Source: Pseudomonadota bacterium (lineage in GTDB: Bacteria > Desulfobacterota > Desulfobaccia > Desulfobaccales > 0-14-0-80-60-11). From it: a stretch of DNA of 14,313 nt. The translations under genes were made by a program, and so were the position numbers. The DNA is taken from contig JAHIKF010000355.1 of assembly GCA_018897875.1 (NCBI GenBank), forward strand, positions 1-14,313. The letters are read 5' to 3'. Below are positions 1-6,796 of this stretch, one piece after another. The notes under the pieces were generated by a model, which saw only the letters and a program-made list of their open reading frames with translations, searched no databases and had not been told where the DNA came from. The first letter of the stretch is position 1. Each line of letters starts with the position of its first letter.

Positions 1-4
1 AGTT

Positions 5-37
5 CCCCCCTTTTCTAAAGGGGGGTTAGGGGGGATT
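5..37. repeat. G/C-run palindromic repeat, half copy
   Basis: A run of six C, TTTTCTAAA, then two runs of six G separated by TTA and ending in GATT. It matches the right half of the longer composite elements at 3618-3695 and 8827-8903. It may be a solo half or the edge of an element that continues left of the window. It lies downstream of the ThiF-like gene. Such runs form strong hairpins. Confidence 0.75.
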
Positions 38-88
38 AGAATGATTCCGCTATCGGAAAATACTTTGGGCAAACGCTATAAAGCCGCC

Positions 89-127
89 GAGATTCTTCAC
101 TTCGCTGCGCTCCATTCAGAATGACAT
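89..127. repeat. Dispersed GATTCTTC...CAGAATGACA repeat
   Basis: An imperfect inverted repeat with GATTCT at the left, AGAATGACA at the right and GCTGCGCTCC in the middle. Elements of this look are common between genes in sulfate- and metal-reducing delta-proteobacteria (recalled from general knowledge, not searched). Only this copy is seen in the window. No gene is visible in 1-160 on either strand. Confidence 0.45.
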
Positions 128-160
128 GAATATTTATAGGTTATTGACTGCAACTTCGTA

Positions 161-832
161 TCACACCGGCCGGGACACCGCCCGGCTGGCATTCTGCAAG
201 ATGTCCAGGTAGACTTCCGAGTAGTTCAAACGACCCTGTCTGAGGGCGTAGAAGGCGTTAAGCATCAGGGACGCCACCATGAGATTGGCGAAGAGCAGTT
301 GGGGGGCGCCGGCCGCCATGAGTTCCTCGCAGGACAGGGCGGCGGGATTCCGGTCCTGGGGGGTGGCGATCTCAGGGTGATAGCGGGCCAGCGAGGGGGT
401 GAGATCCAGGCCTCCCTGGCGGATGTAGACCTGGACGTTGCCGTCCTCATAGTCGTTGCCCCCGGAAATGAGGCTGAGGTCGGCTAAAGAGGACACGTGG
501 CGGCTGACCAGGTGGCGGGAGGCGTGGTTGTCCACCATCAGGAAGACCACCTCGCCTTCGCCGATCGAACCGGCCACGTTGTCCTCCGTGACGTATTCGG
601 GCCTCGACCGGAAGGCGACGGCCTCGTACTCCCGGGCCAGTTCCCGGGACTTCACCTCCGCCTTATTGCCCAGGCTGGAGAAAGCCTGGCGCGCGGCATT
701 GCCTCGTTCAAAACGGTCCCCGTCAATGAGGGTGAGCCGGGCCGGCTCGCCGGAATGTTGCAGGTAGCGGCACAGAAAAGGCAGCAGGGCGCAGCCGATG
801 CCCCCGATGCCGATGGCCTTGATTTCTATCAT
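161..832 (-). CDS. ThiF/E1-like adenylating enzyme (HesA/MoeB/ThiF superfamily)
   Basis: Single-domain E1-like protein, 223 residues, expected to activate the C-terminus of a ubiquitin-like or sulfur-carrier protein with ATP. Seen in the sequence: the nucleotide-binding G8-x-G10-G11-x-G13 at the N-terminus, the Asp of LIDGD at 37-39, the N45/R48 arrangement of the E1 signature in the GNAARQ stretch, K57, and the conserved acidic segment VDN at 100-102. C168 is the best candidate thioester cysteine. The paired CxxC zinc motifs of MoeB and many ThiF proteins are absent. The start has an upstream GAGAG about seven bases from ATG. It runs in the same direction as the JAB protease at 2918-3580, a usual partner of E1 genes, but an AT-rich insert now separates them. 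Family call firm; substrate unknown. Confidence 0.85.
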   Translation of the reverse strand: MIEIKAIGIGGIGCALLPFLCRYLQHSGEPARLTLIDGDRFERGNAARQAFSSLGNKAEVKSRELAREYEAVAFRSRPEYVTEDNVAGSIGEGEVVFLMVDNHASRHLVSRHVSSLADLSLISGGNDYEDGNVQVYIRQGGLDLTPSLARYHPEIATPQDRNPAALSCEELMAAGAPQLLFANLMVASLMLNAFYALRQGRLNYSEVYLDILQNASRAVSRPV

Positions 833-841
833 AAATAGCTC

Positions 842-880
842 TCAGCAGTTAGCAGTTAGCGGTCAGCAGTTAGCAATCAG
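842..880. repeat. CAGTTAGC short direct repeats
   Basis: Three close copies of CAGTTAGC (one preceded by GGT) follow each other just upstream of the ThiF-like gene, at the GC-rich/AT-rich boundary. The rest of 881-1020 is AT-rich and shows no gene. This marks one edge of the AT-rich block. Whether it is an insertion scar or plain slippage cannot be told from one copy. Confidence 0.5.
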
Positions 881-1020
881 GTATGGATAATTTCCTATTA
901 CTGAATTTATTGTAAATATATAGCAGAACATAAAACCTTCCGACAAGGTCTTTTGTGAATTACCAAGGATGTGAGGTTATCAGGGATGATGGAACAGGCT
1001 CAGAGAAACAGACCTTAATT

Positions 1021-2568
1021 CTATTTTAAAATACGTGATAATTCCCTATCTACATCTTCCATTGATAATAAATCGCCAATATTATTATACCTATCTTTTG
1101 CATCAAGAAAAGCCTCTATACTGTCAGGGACCCTTTTTAATTCAAGTAATATTTTAGCACGATTAAACTGACAATCAGCTGCTACCTTTGGCAGATTTCT
1201 CTGAGCCTCGTTAATAAGTTCGGCATACAGCTTCTCAGCTTCTGATATATTATCCATATGCCAAATGCAAAATGCCCTTTGTGCCTTTGAGGTTATTTTC
1301 ATGCGCTCAAATTTAGCTTTTTCTGAAATCTCTTCAATAAATTCGTAAGCCTTAATTGCATCCAATAACATTTTTTTATCTATTACTCTGCCGACCTCTA
1401 TACTCGCCGCTGAAAGCACATTTGCAGCTGTCCCCATAGCCGAAAGGGAAAGGTCCGATGGACCAATCATTTTTGACAACGATAGTGCGGATTCTCTTAA
1501 ACGAGAAGCCCAACTGAAAGCTAAATTCATCGTATTTTTACAAATATTAAGTTGGGTAAGGTGAGTTAAGGTTCTGACAATTTCGGCAAAATTACACTCA
1601 TCTTCGTAATACTTTAATACTTCTAATAATAATACCTCAGATTCCTCAAAGTTATTGTTCAAATAAAGCGCAAAACCTAAATTTCCTTTAGCAAAACTGA
1701 TATATTCATTTGAATCAAATCCCATTAATATTTCAATTGCTTTTCTACCATGCTCAATTGCATCATGAAAATTACCTATCACTGCTTCTATGCCAGCAAG
1801 CAAACTAAGAATTTTACCTTCTAATAATACATCTAATTCTTGTATTCTTAATAAACGTAAGGCATCTTCAAGGCTATCTTTTGCTTTAATAAATTCATCT
1901 TGATTTTGACATTTCTCACCTCTTTCATAATGAATTATTGCCTCTTGTAGTATTTTCTGAAAAGTATCATGTAATGTATTTTTTAGATTAGCATCAGATG
2001 TTAATTCGCTAAGCTTTCTCTTAATATCTAGAAGATCGTCTAATACAATATCCCTTGCTTCTTTAATAGCTTCTCCTAAATCTTCAAAAAGATCGGGACG
2101 TAAATAAGGATTTTTTAGAAGTTGAGTTCTTATCCAAGTGACTCCTTTGTAGGTAAAAGTTATACCATAATTCTCTTTTGCCCATCTTCGAAGTTCTTCA
2201 ACTCTTTCAATTTCACCCTTTGAACCTTTATGACCTGGCTGTGGATCAATATTAATTACTGCAGTAAATGTTATCAAAGGTTTTTGCATTTCTTCAATAG
2301 ACCTTCTATGCGCTAATATCAAATTTTCTTTTAAATTGTTAATTTGAGGCTGTCCTAACCTTGCATCTAATCTGCGAAATTGCCATCCTTCGGTTCCCTC
2401 TTCAACCTCACGCCAAGCGTCTAAACCATTTCCTTTTCCAAAGCGATCTTCTACCCTACGAGAACCATAAATGAGACTACAAATAGCAGCACATAGATCT
2501 TGCCAATCATCTCTGCTCAAACTAGCTACTTGATCAATGTCCGGTATTCTTTTCATTCCTTCTACCAT
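1021..2568 (-). CDS. TPR-like protein with putative nuclease-like N-terminal domain
   Basis: Protein of 515 residues, strongly AT-rich in codon use compared with every neighbour, so probably acquired by transfer. Residues 1-160 look like a compact alpha/beta domain: a GNGLD stretch (D50), then GWQFRR (Q63, R65), then strands and a helix. This spacing resembles a degenerate PD-(D/E)xK nuclease core (D...QxR instead of D...ExK); that reading is an inference from pattern only. From about residue 200 to the end the protein is made of repeated amphipathic helices of TPR type, for example the segments around 275-345 and 425-510. The ATG start follows AAAAGG very closely and a second ATG lies four codons on, so the exact start is open. 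Nuclease-plus-TPR architectures occur among phage-defence and signalling proteins. It sits between the JAB and E1-like genes. Function not recognised. Confidence 0.75.
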   Translation of the reverse strand: MVEGMKRIPDIDQVASLSRDDWQDLCAAICSLIYGSRRVEDRFGKGNGLDAWREVEEGTEGWQFRRLDARLGQPQINNLKENLILAHRRSIEEMQKPLITFTAVINIDPQPGHKGSKGEIERVEELRRWAKENYGITFTYKGVTWIRTQLLKNPYLRPDLFEDLGEAIKEARDIVLDDLLDIKRKLSELTSDANLKNTLHDTFQKILQEAIIHYERGEKCQNQDEFIKAKDSLEDALRLLRIQELDVLLEGKILSLLAGIEAVIGNFHDAIEHGRKAIEILMGFDSNEYISFAKGNLGFALYLNNNFEESEVLLLEVLKYYEDECNFAEIVRTLTHLTQLNICKNTMNLAFSWASRLRESALSLSKMIGPSDLSLSAMGTAANVLSAASIEVGRVIDKKMLLDAIKAYEFIEEISEKAKFERMKITSKAQRAFCIWHMDNISEAEKLYAELINEAQRNLPKVAADCQFNRAKILLELKRVPDSIEAFLDAKDRYNNIGDLLSMEDVDRELSRILK

Positions 2569-2917
2569 ACCTTTTATAAAACCTCATTCATCCTAAGGTC
2601 TGCCAAAAAGCGATTAATAGCAAAATTCCATTCTGCCACCCTTACCCACAAATCGAGTTGGCAAGACCAGAAACCTATTAAATTCTAGACTACAAAAAGC
2701 TTGAAATGTCAAAGTTTTTCAAATTGTTTGGCTCCTCGGTAGGCAAAGGTAACCGTTGAAGAATATAATTCAATCGCCATTCCCTAAATTTCGCTTTGAA
2801 AATTCCCGGATTATCGAGTTCTTGAATCATGGCATTAGCCACATAGCTTGCCATTAACACAACATCAATCAACTTGCAGATATGTATTGGCTCTTTACTG
2901 CTCTATGCTGACTTCGT
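2569..2917. other. AT-rich gene-poor spacer
   Basis: This AT-rich stretch between the JAB gene and the 515-residue gene contains only a short ORF or gene fragment (2690-2905, listed separately) and a second open stretch on the minus strand at about 2574-2684. The latter has no ATG, and its translation ends FLADLRMNEVL just before the 515-residue gene. No convincing promoter or terminator was found. Confidence 0.5.
2690..2905 (-). pseudogene. Short ORF or gene remnant in AT-rich block
   Basis: Open frame of about 70 codons between two stops. The only starts are a TTG at 2872 and an internal ATG at 2854, and neither has a Shine-Dalgarno sequence. The peptide (for example NAMIQELDNPGIF and FREWRLNYILQRLPLP) looks like real protein sequence rather than random translation. 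A second protein-like stretch continues in another frame just downstream (about 2574-2684, VAEWNFAINRFLADLR). Together they could be a frameshifted remnant of one small gene carried by the AT-rich insert. No family recognised. Confidence 0.25.
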
Positions 2918-3580
2918 TCAAGGCCCGAACTCGATGGGAGGGGGCAGGGGAGTGACTTTCCGGTCCACTTCTCCGCTCCATTCCGCCTCCGGCGGCGCCT
3001 GGTCCCAGGGAATAGGAAAGGGAGAGAAGAGGCGCCCCGGGGGGATGGGGCCCCGAGACCCCTGGACCACCACGGAGCACGACAGGGTGAGGTCGGTGTC
3101 CAAATTGCCGATGGTGAGGTGGAAGCCGTCTTCGAAGCGTTCGTCCTCGGAGTCCCGCCAAGAGTGAAACGCGTCTATCCCGGCATGGCTGTGGATGGTG
3201 CCCAGGCGCATAAGTCCGGCCGGGAACTCCCTGACTTCGTAATCGCAGTGGCCGCCCCCCACGCTCTGGTGAGGCACGACGAGTTCATAAGTCCGGGTGG
3301 CCTCCCGCCAGGTCAGCAGGGCCACGGCTTCGCTGGCGTAGCGGGTATAAACCGCCCGGAAAAAGGCCACGGCCTGGAGGAGAAGGGAAGCGGGCAGGGG
3401 AGGGGCGGTGAGAAGGACTTCGGGCTCCTGGGACTCAAGCCAGGGGATGCCCGTGGCCGGGACCACGGCCTCAAAAAACGGAGTGCGCTTCACCAGGAAT
3501 AAGCCATCCCGGCTGAGGAGGTAATAGATGGTGTCGCTGGGCGGGGTAAAATCCCGGTCTTTCAGGTAGATAGGTAACAT
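2918..3580 (-). CDS. JAB/JAMM-family metalloprotease (Prok-JAB, PRTRC protein A-like)
   Basis: Protein of 220 residues with a complete JAMM zinc-protease motif: E84, then H130-x-H132, seven residues, S140-x2-D143. These residues bind zinc and activate water in isopeptidases that process or remove ubiquitin-like proteins. The N-terminal 80 residues form a separate region (IYYLLSRDGLFLV and following) that resembles the domain found before the JAB domain in PRTRC-type proteins. The C-terminus is proline-rich. No good ribosome-binding site precedes the ATG. It is co-directional with the ThiF/E1-like gene at 161-832, the classic partner, with an AT-rich block in between. Catalytic competence is inferred from the motif. 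Exact substrate unknown; no ubiquitin-like gene is seen nearby. Confidence 0.8.
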   Translation of the reverse strand: MLPIYLKDRDFTPPSDTIYYLLSRDGLFLVKRTPFFEAVVPATGIPWLESQEPEVLLTAPPLPASLLLQAVAFFRAVYTRYASEAVALLTWREATRTYELVVPHQSVGGGHCDYEVREFPAGLMRLGTIHSHAGIDAFHSWRDSEDERFEDGFHLTIGNLDTDLTLSCSVVVQGSRGPIPPGRLFSPFPIPWDQAPPEAEWSGEVDRKVTPLPPPIEFGP

Positions 3581-3617
3581 AAGGCTTTGGGGTTGGTTAG
3601 GGCTTTAACGTGGAAAT

Positions 3618-3695
3618 CCAAATCCCCCTAAATCCCCCTTTTTCAAAGGGGGACTTTAAGACCCCCCTTAGAAAAAGGGGGGTAGGGGGGATTTT
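3618..3695. repeat. Composite palindromic G/C-run element (copy 1)
   Basis: About 78 bases made of two back-to-back hairpins (C5/G5 runs, then C6/G6 runs), with inverted ends CCAAATCCCCC and GGGGGGATTTT. Its reverse complement is clearly homologous along its whole length to 8827-8903, so this is a dispersed, MITE- or REP-like unit. The half copy at 5-37 matches its right half. It sits just upstream of the JAB gene. Confidence 0.85.
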
Positions 3696-3893
3696 CATCC
3701 TCGGGAGTGAAACATTTGTGGTTCATGAACGTTTAGTCCCGAGCTCAGCGGTTTTAGCCTCGGAAAGCCGAGTCATTCATGGTTGCAGGCGCTCCGGTTG
3801 GCCCGGTGGTTCTTGTCGGTTCGGGACCGGCCGGCGTTTCGACCGGGAGAAATCCCGGCGCCTATCCGGCGGCAGGGACGATCCGGGCCAGCG
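3696..3893. other. Non-coding spacer downstream of cupin gene
   Basis: Together with the repeat before it, this forms a 313-base gap between the JAB and cupin genes. I see no credible gene on either strand. A small hairpin (CCGGGA-GAAA-TCCCGG, 3843-3858) lies about 35 bases past the cupin stop but lacks a following T run, so terminator function is only possible. Confidence 0.4.
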
Positions 3894-4205
3894 CTACAGG
3901 GTGGGCGCGATGACCACCAGAAGCCGCATACGGGTACGGGCTTTCAGGCCGTGGGGTTCGCCCACGGGCATGATCTGGGTCTGTCCGGCCCGGGCCGGCA
4001 TTTCATGCGCCCCGGTAAACTCGCCTTCCCCTTCCAGAATGATGAGCGCGACGTCCGAGTCGCCGGCGTGGGAATGGACCGGCAATTCCTGCCCGGGCTC
4101 AAAGTTGAAAGTCAGCACCCGCAGATTGGGGGAATCATACAAGAGTTCCCGGTGCGGTTTGTCAGGTGTGAATCTGTCCGCTTTATTCAAGTCGATGAAT
4201 TTCAT
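3894..4205 (-). CDS. Small cupin-domain protein
   Basis: Single cupin domain of 103 residues. Cupin motif 1 is seen as PGQELPVHSH with H44 and H46, acidic residues at 49/51, then the Gly-rich turn LEGEGEF. Motif 2 is seen as MPVGEPHG with H85. These histidines normally bind one divalent metal. The start at 4205 is chosen because AGGAGGGGAG lies just upstream. A longer open frame from 4325 has no such site. Stand-alone cupins of this size act in sugar or small-molecule binding, in isomerase or dioxygenase roles, or as sensors, and nothing here picks among them. It has its own strong promoter (4377-4405) and a leader of roughly 165 bases. Confidence 0.85.
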   Translation of the reverse strand: MKFIDLNKADRFTPDKPHRELLYDSPNLRVLTFNFEPGQELPVHSHAGDSDVALIILEGEGEFTGAHEMPARAGQTQIMPVGEPHGLKARTRMRLLVVIAPTL

Positions 4206-4376
4206 CTCCCCTCCTGCGGCCCTGAGCCGAAAAACCTCTAAACCCTTCTCCCGCTCACCCGCCGGTCCGGGGTCCCGGCTATGAGATAGAGGTCCCGCCA
4301 AAGTCTCGTCCGCACCCCGAATCATTCCGGGGGGAGTGGAGCAGAACCCCCTATCGCCGTGGATAAGTTTTTGAAA

Positions 4377-4405
4377 ATCATAATGTTATTGACCGGTTTT
4401 GTCAA
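4377..4405 (-). promoter_or_regulatory. Sigma-70 promoter for the cupin gene
   Basis: On the minus strand TTGACA (4405-4400) is followed by exactly 17 bases and TATGAT (4382-4377), a near-perfect match to the housekeeping consensus. The -35 box overlaps an inverted repeat TTGAC-N7-GTCAA (4389-4405), which could be an operator. It lies just past the dtd stop and points to the cupin gene, leaving a leader of about 165 bases. Confidence 0.75.
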
Positions 4406-4419
4406 TCCTCCCTATGAGC

Positions 4420-4869
4420 CTAAAATACCTTCTTGCTGTCCAGGAGCAGGGTGACTGGCCCGTCATTGATGAGGCCCACGTCCATCATCTGGCGAAAGCG
4501 GCCGGTGGCCACCCGCAGGCCATAGCCGGCCATAACCTGGACCAGGTCCTCGCAGAGCTTCTCCGCGGTCTCCGGGGTGGCCGCGGCCTCAAAGGAGGGA
4601 CGCCGCCCCTTGCGGCAATCCCCCAGGATAGTGAACTGGGATACCAGGAGGACCTCAGCCTTCAGGTCCAGGAGGGAAAGATGCATCAGGCGCCCGTCCC
4701 CGGCAAAGACCCGCAGGTGCGCCAGCTTTTGCGCCAGGAAGGCTACGTCTTCGGGGCCGTCATCGGCCGCCACTCCCACCAGAATCAGCAGGCCAACGCC
4801 GATCCTGGCCACCTCTTCTCCATCCACCCGAACCCAGGCCTCTTTGACCCGTTGCACCACCGCCCGCAT
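4420..4869 (-). CDS. dtd: D-aminoacyl-tRNA deacylase
   Basis: Hydrolyses D-amino acids mischarged on tRNA (and Gly from tRNA-Ala), protecting translation in the cytoplasm. The protein is 149 residues, the usual length for DTD. The start MRAVVQRV is the family's typical N-terminus and is preceded by GGGGGAT, whereas the longer frame reaching 5004 begins in non-conserved sequence. Both signature motifs are present: SQFT at 77-80 and NDGPVT at 135-140, which supplies the cross-subunit Gly-cisPro that enforces chirality. A Cys is found at 85 between them. The gene stands alone, divergent from the pgsA-like gene on the other side of a repeat-filled gap. Confidence 0.96.
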   Translation of the reverse strand: MRAVVQRVKEAWVRVDGEEVARIGVGLLILVGVAADDGPEDVAFLAQKLAHLRVFAGDGRLMHLSLLDLKAEVLLVSQFTILGDCRKGRRPSFEAAATPETAEKLCEDLVQVMAGYGLRVATGRFRQMMDVGLINDGPVTLLLDSKKVF

Positions 4870-5395
4870 GCCTATCCCCCGTGTGTCGGCGATTGAAGGA
4901 GAAATGGGGCACCCATACGGGAGCCGGACGGCGCCCGCCGATGATCTGCGGCCGTAATCGTGGCCGCGCCCGCGACCCCCCCCAATTGCCTTCAGGTCAG
5001 TCATTCATGGGCCTTCGGCCCACCCGTAAAACATGAAAAGTCATGTAGGGCGGGCGTCCTCGCCCGCCACTCAACTGGATTGATGGTGCGTAGGACGCAC
5101 CCTACGAAAAACTTTTCGAACCAGGATATATGAAGTTGAGCAATGGTGTCAAGCTCGACAGGTTTTCTCTCAAGCCCCCAGGCGGGGCCGGCGACGGTCC
5201 TGGGGAGCATCATCAGTCTGGCGGCAAGGGATTTTTTCGCGGATTCCCCGGCCCACCAGGCCGCCCACCGTCCCCAGACCATTCCCGGGACCGGGGAAAT
5301 CACCTGGACCCAGCGTTAATGGATTGTTTTATCAGTTGCGGGTATGTTAAAGTTTTGTCAGCAAAATTTCTTGAGAGGAAATCGATTCCGCCATC
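4870..5395. other. Intergenic gap between dtd and pgsA-like genes
   Basis: About 526 bases without a credible gene. The centre (5009-5106) is a cluster of hairpin repeats, listed separately. A 100-codon minus-strand open frame at 5001-5303 runs through those repeats and has no conserved look, so it was rejected. The final 60 bases before pgsA are AT-richer and probably hold its promoter, but no clear -35/-10 pair could be assigned. Confidence 0.5.
5009..5106. repeat. Cluster of hairpin-forming dispersed repeats
   Basis: Three units follow each other: GGGCC-TTC-GGCCC (5009-5021); GGCGGGCG-TCCT-CGCCCGCC (5049-5068) inside a TGTAGGGCGGGC context that recurs at 9617-9628; and a GGTGCGTAGGACGCACC hairpin at 5085-5101. 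The segment 5079-5104 is found again, inverted and without a mismatch over 26 bases, at 9729-9754. Confidence 0.8.
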
Positions 5396-5989
5396 ATGGC
5401 TTCCAGCCCCGTTTCGCAAGCCAGATTAACTATCCCCAATCTCATCACCCTATTTCGCATCATCCTCACTCCCCTGTTTATCATCTTTTTGATCCAGGGG
5501 AACTATCGCAAAGCCCTGGTGGTGTTTATCCTGGCCGGGGTGAGCGATATGGCGGACGGCCTCATCGCCCGGACCTGGCAGCAGAAGTCCCGCCTGGGGA
5601 GTTACCTCGACCCCCTGGCGGACAAAATCCTCATGGCGGCCAGTTTCGTCACCCTGAGCATCTATCACCAGATTCCCTCCTGGCTGACGGTGGTAGTGCT
5701 AAGCCGGGATGTGGTCCTGGCCGTGGGGGTGGTGATCTTCCGGCTGGCGGATATTCCCCTGGTGGTCAGGCCCTCCCTGGCGGGCAAATGGACCACTACC
5801 TTCCAGCTCATCACGGTGGGTTTCGTGCTGCTGAGCAAGATCTGGGCCTTCCCGCCCCTGGTTTTGCCGGTCCTTTTTTGGGTTACCGGCGCCTTGACCA
5901 CCATTTCCGGGCTGCAATACTTTTATCGCGGCATCAAGCAAACGAACATGTTCCATGGCAATGGGGCCAAAGAGAACGGCAGTGGCTGA
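5396..5989 (+). CDS. pgsA: CDP-alcohol phosphatidyltransferase, probable phosphatidylglycerophosphate synthase
   Basis: Integral membrane enzyme of 197 residues that would transfer a phosphatidyl group from CDP-diacylglycerol to an alcohol, most likely glycerol-3-phosphate, the first committed step to phosphatidylglycerol. The full family signature is present: D51-x2-D54-G55-x2-A58-R59-x8-G68-x3-D72-x3-D76, the acidic residues that bind the catalytic metals. Several hydrophobic segments flank it (about 20-33, 41-50, 94-113, 136-150, 153-172). The N-terminus TIPNLITLFRIILTP is typical of PgsA. The ribosome-binding site is weak: AGAGGA lies some 15 bases from the ATG. It overlaps the next gene and probably forms a two-gene transcript with it. 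Substrate choice within the family cannot be proven by motif alone. Confidence 0.87.
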   Translation: MASSPVSQARLTIPNLITLFRIILTPLFIIFLIQGNYRKALVVFILAGVSDMADGLIARTWQQKSRLGSYLDPLADKILMAASFVTLSIYHQIPSWLTVVVLSRDVVLAVGVVIFRLADIPLVVRPSLAGKWTTTFQLITVGFVLLSKIWAFPPLVLPVLFWVTGALTTISGLQYFYRGIKQTNMFHGNGAKENGSG

Positions 5990-6536
5990 AATTATCAATC
6001 TTTCGCACTTTCGGTCCAAGGTCGCCGCGGACCAGGGGTTCCGCTCCTGGCTGGCCCGCTTCCAGGAACAATTCGGGCCCGACACCCGGCTCCAGGATCT
6101 GAGTCCCTCCACCCTCCTGTACCTGGCCACCCCCGGGGAAGAAAATCTTTTCGTCTTCTTCGACCTGGTCATGGGGGCCCAGGGGTTGGGTGGGTCGGTG
6201 CGCTTCCGCCTGGATGACCTGGATAATGACATCAAGATGAAGATTATGGACACCGCTTTTGCCCTGGTAGACCGGGTGCGGTTTGAAGTCATGCGCCGCC
6301 TGCAGTGGGTGGCGGCGCTGCCTTCGGCGGAGTTGCCCATCATCGAAATGGTGCGGCAGGCCTGGCGCCTGGGGGCTGAATTCGGCCAGGACCCCCCGGT
6401 TCTGGTGCCGGAGCATCCCGATTACCCCGCTTTTGCCCGGCTCAACCCCATGGACCGGATGGTCTTCCTGCGGCGGCTCATCCCCCGGGCGGTGACTTGC
6501 TTCCGGGACCAGGTAGAACACCCTTCCCCGGATTAG
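5955..6536 (+). CDS. Conserved-looking protein of unknown function
   Basis: Soluble protein of 193 residues with no signal peptide, no membrane segment and no motif I recognise. It is rich in hydrophobic/charged helices; a run near 95-125 (DIKMKIMDTAFALVDRVRFE) could pack as a helical bundle. It has tryptophan- and arginine-rich stretches but no cysteine cluster. The ATG at 5955 gives a 35-base overlap with pgsA. A GTG at 5982, with AGAGAA upstream, gives an 8-base overlap and begins VAEIINLSHFRSK, which looks more like a real N-terminus, so either start is possible. The overlap implies translational coupling to pgsA. Confidence 0.7.
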   Translation: MAMGPKRTAVAEIINLSHFRSKVAADQGFRSWLARFQEQFGPDTRLQDLSPSTLLYLATPGEENLFVFFDLVMGAQGLGGSVRFRLDDLDNDIKMKIMDTAFALVDRVRFEVMRRLQWVAALPSAELPIIEMVRQAWRLGAEFGQDPPVLVPEHPDYPAFARLNPMDRMVFLRRLIPRAVTCFRDQVEHPSPD

Positions 6537-6731
6537 TCTCTCGCCCCGGTTCGTCAAGCCGGATTTCCCCTCAACCTGGGATGGCGACCCCTGGAACCCT
6601 CAGGCCCGGTCAGAAGCCTTCCATGAGCCGCGCCTGGTTCTCCCCCAACTCCTTTTTTTTGTGTAGAGGCGCACCGCCGCGGCGGGCGTGGGGCGGATAA
6701 TCGATGCTGCCGGGTGCAGGTGATAAAGATA

Positions 6732-6760
6732 GGAGGGGCGGGTTTAAAACCCGCCCCTCC
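6732..6760. terminator. Perfect GC hairpin between convergent genes
   Basis: Perfect 14-bp inverted repeat (GGAGGGGCGGGTTT and its complement around a single A), directly past the stop of the NifS-like gene on the minus strand and some 195 bases after the plus-strand unknown gene. It is well placed to stop transcription from the minus side, but no clear T run follows. It could instead be a dispersed palindromic repeat. The rest of 6537-6796 shows no gene. Confidence 0.5.
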
Positions 6761-6796
6761 CTCAGTTTTGAACCATGTTCAACGGCGGGATAACCC

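Noticed and set aside
3610..4284. 224-codon plus-strand frame covering the repeat and the cupin antisense
   Set aside because: It begins inside the palindromic repeat and runs antisense to a well-supported cupin gene.
4206..4325. Longer cupin start at 4325
   Set aside because: The internal ATG at 4205 has a far better ribosome-binding site and the extension shows no domain.
4870..5004. N-terminal extension of dtd to 5004
   Set aside because: DTD proteins begin at MRAVVQRV; the extension is arginine/glycine rich and not part of the family.
5001..5303. 100-codon minus-strand frame between dtd and pgsA
   Set aside because: It runs through hairpin repeats; part of its translation (VGCVLRTIN) is just the dispersed repeat, which appears again in the open frame at 9710. 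No ribosome-binding site or family pattern.
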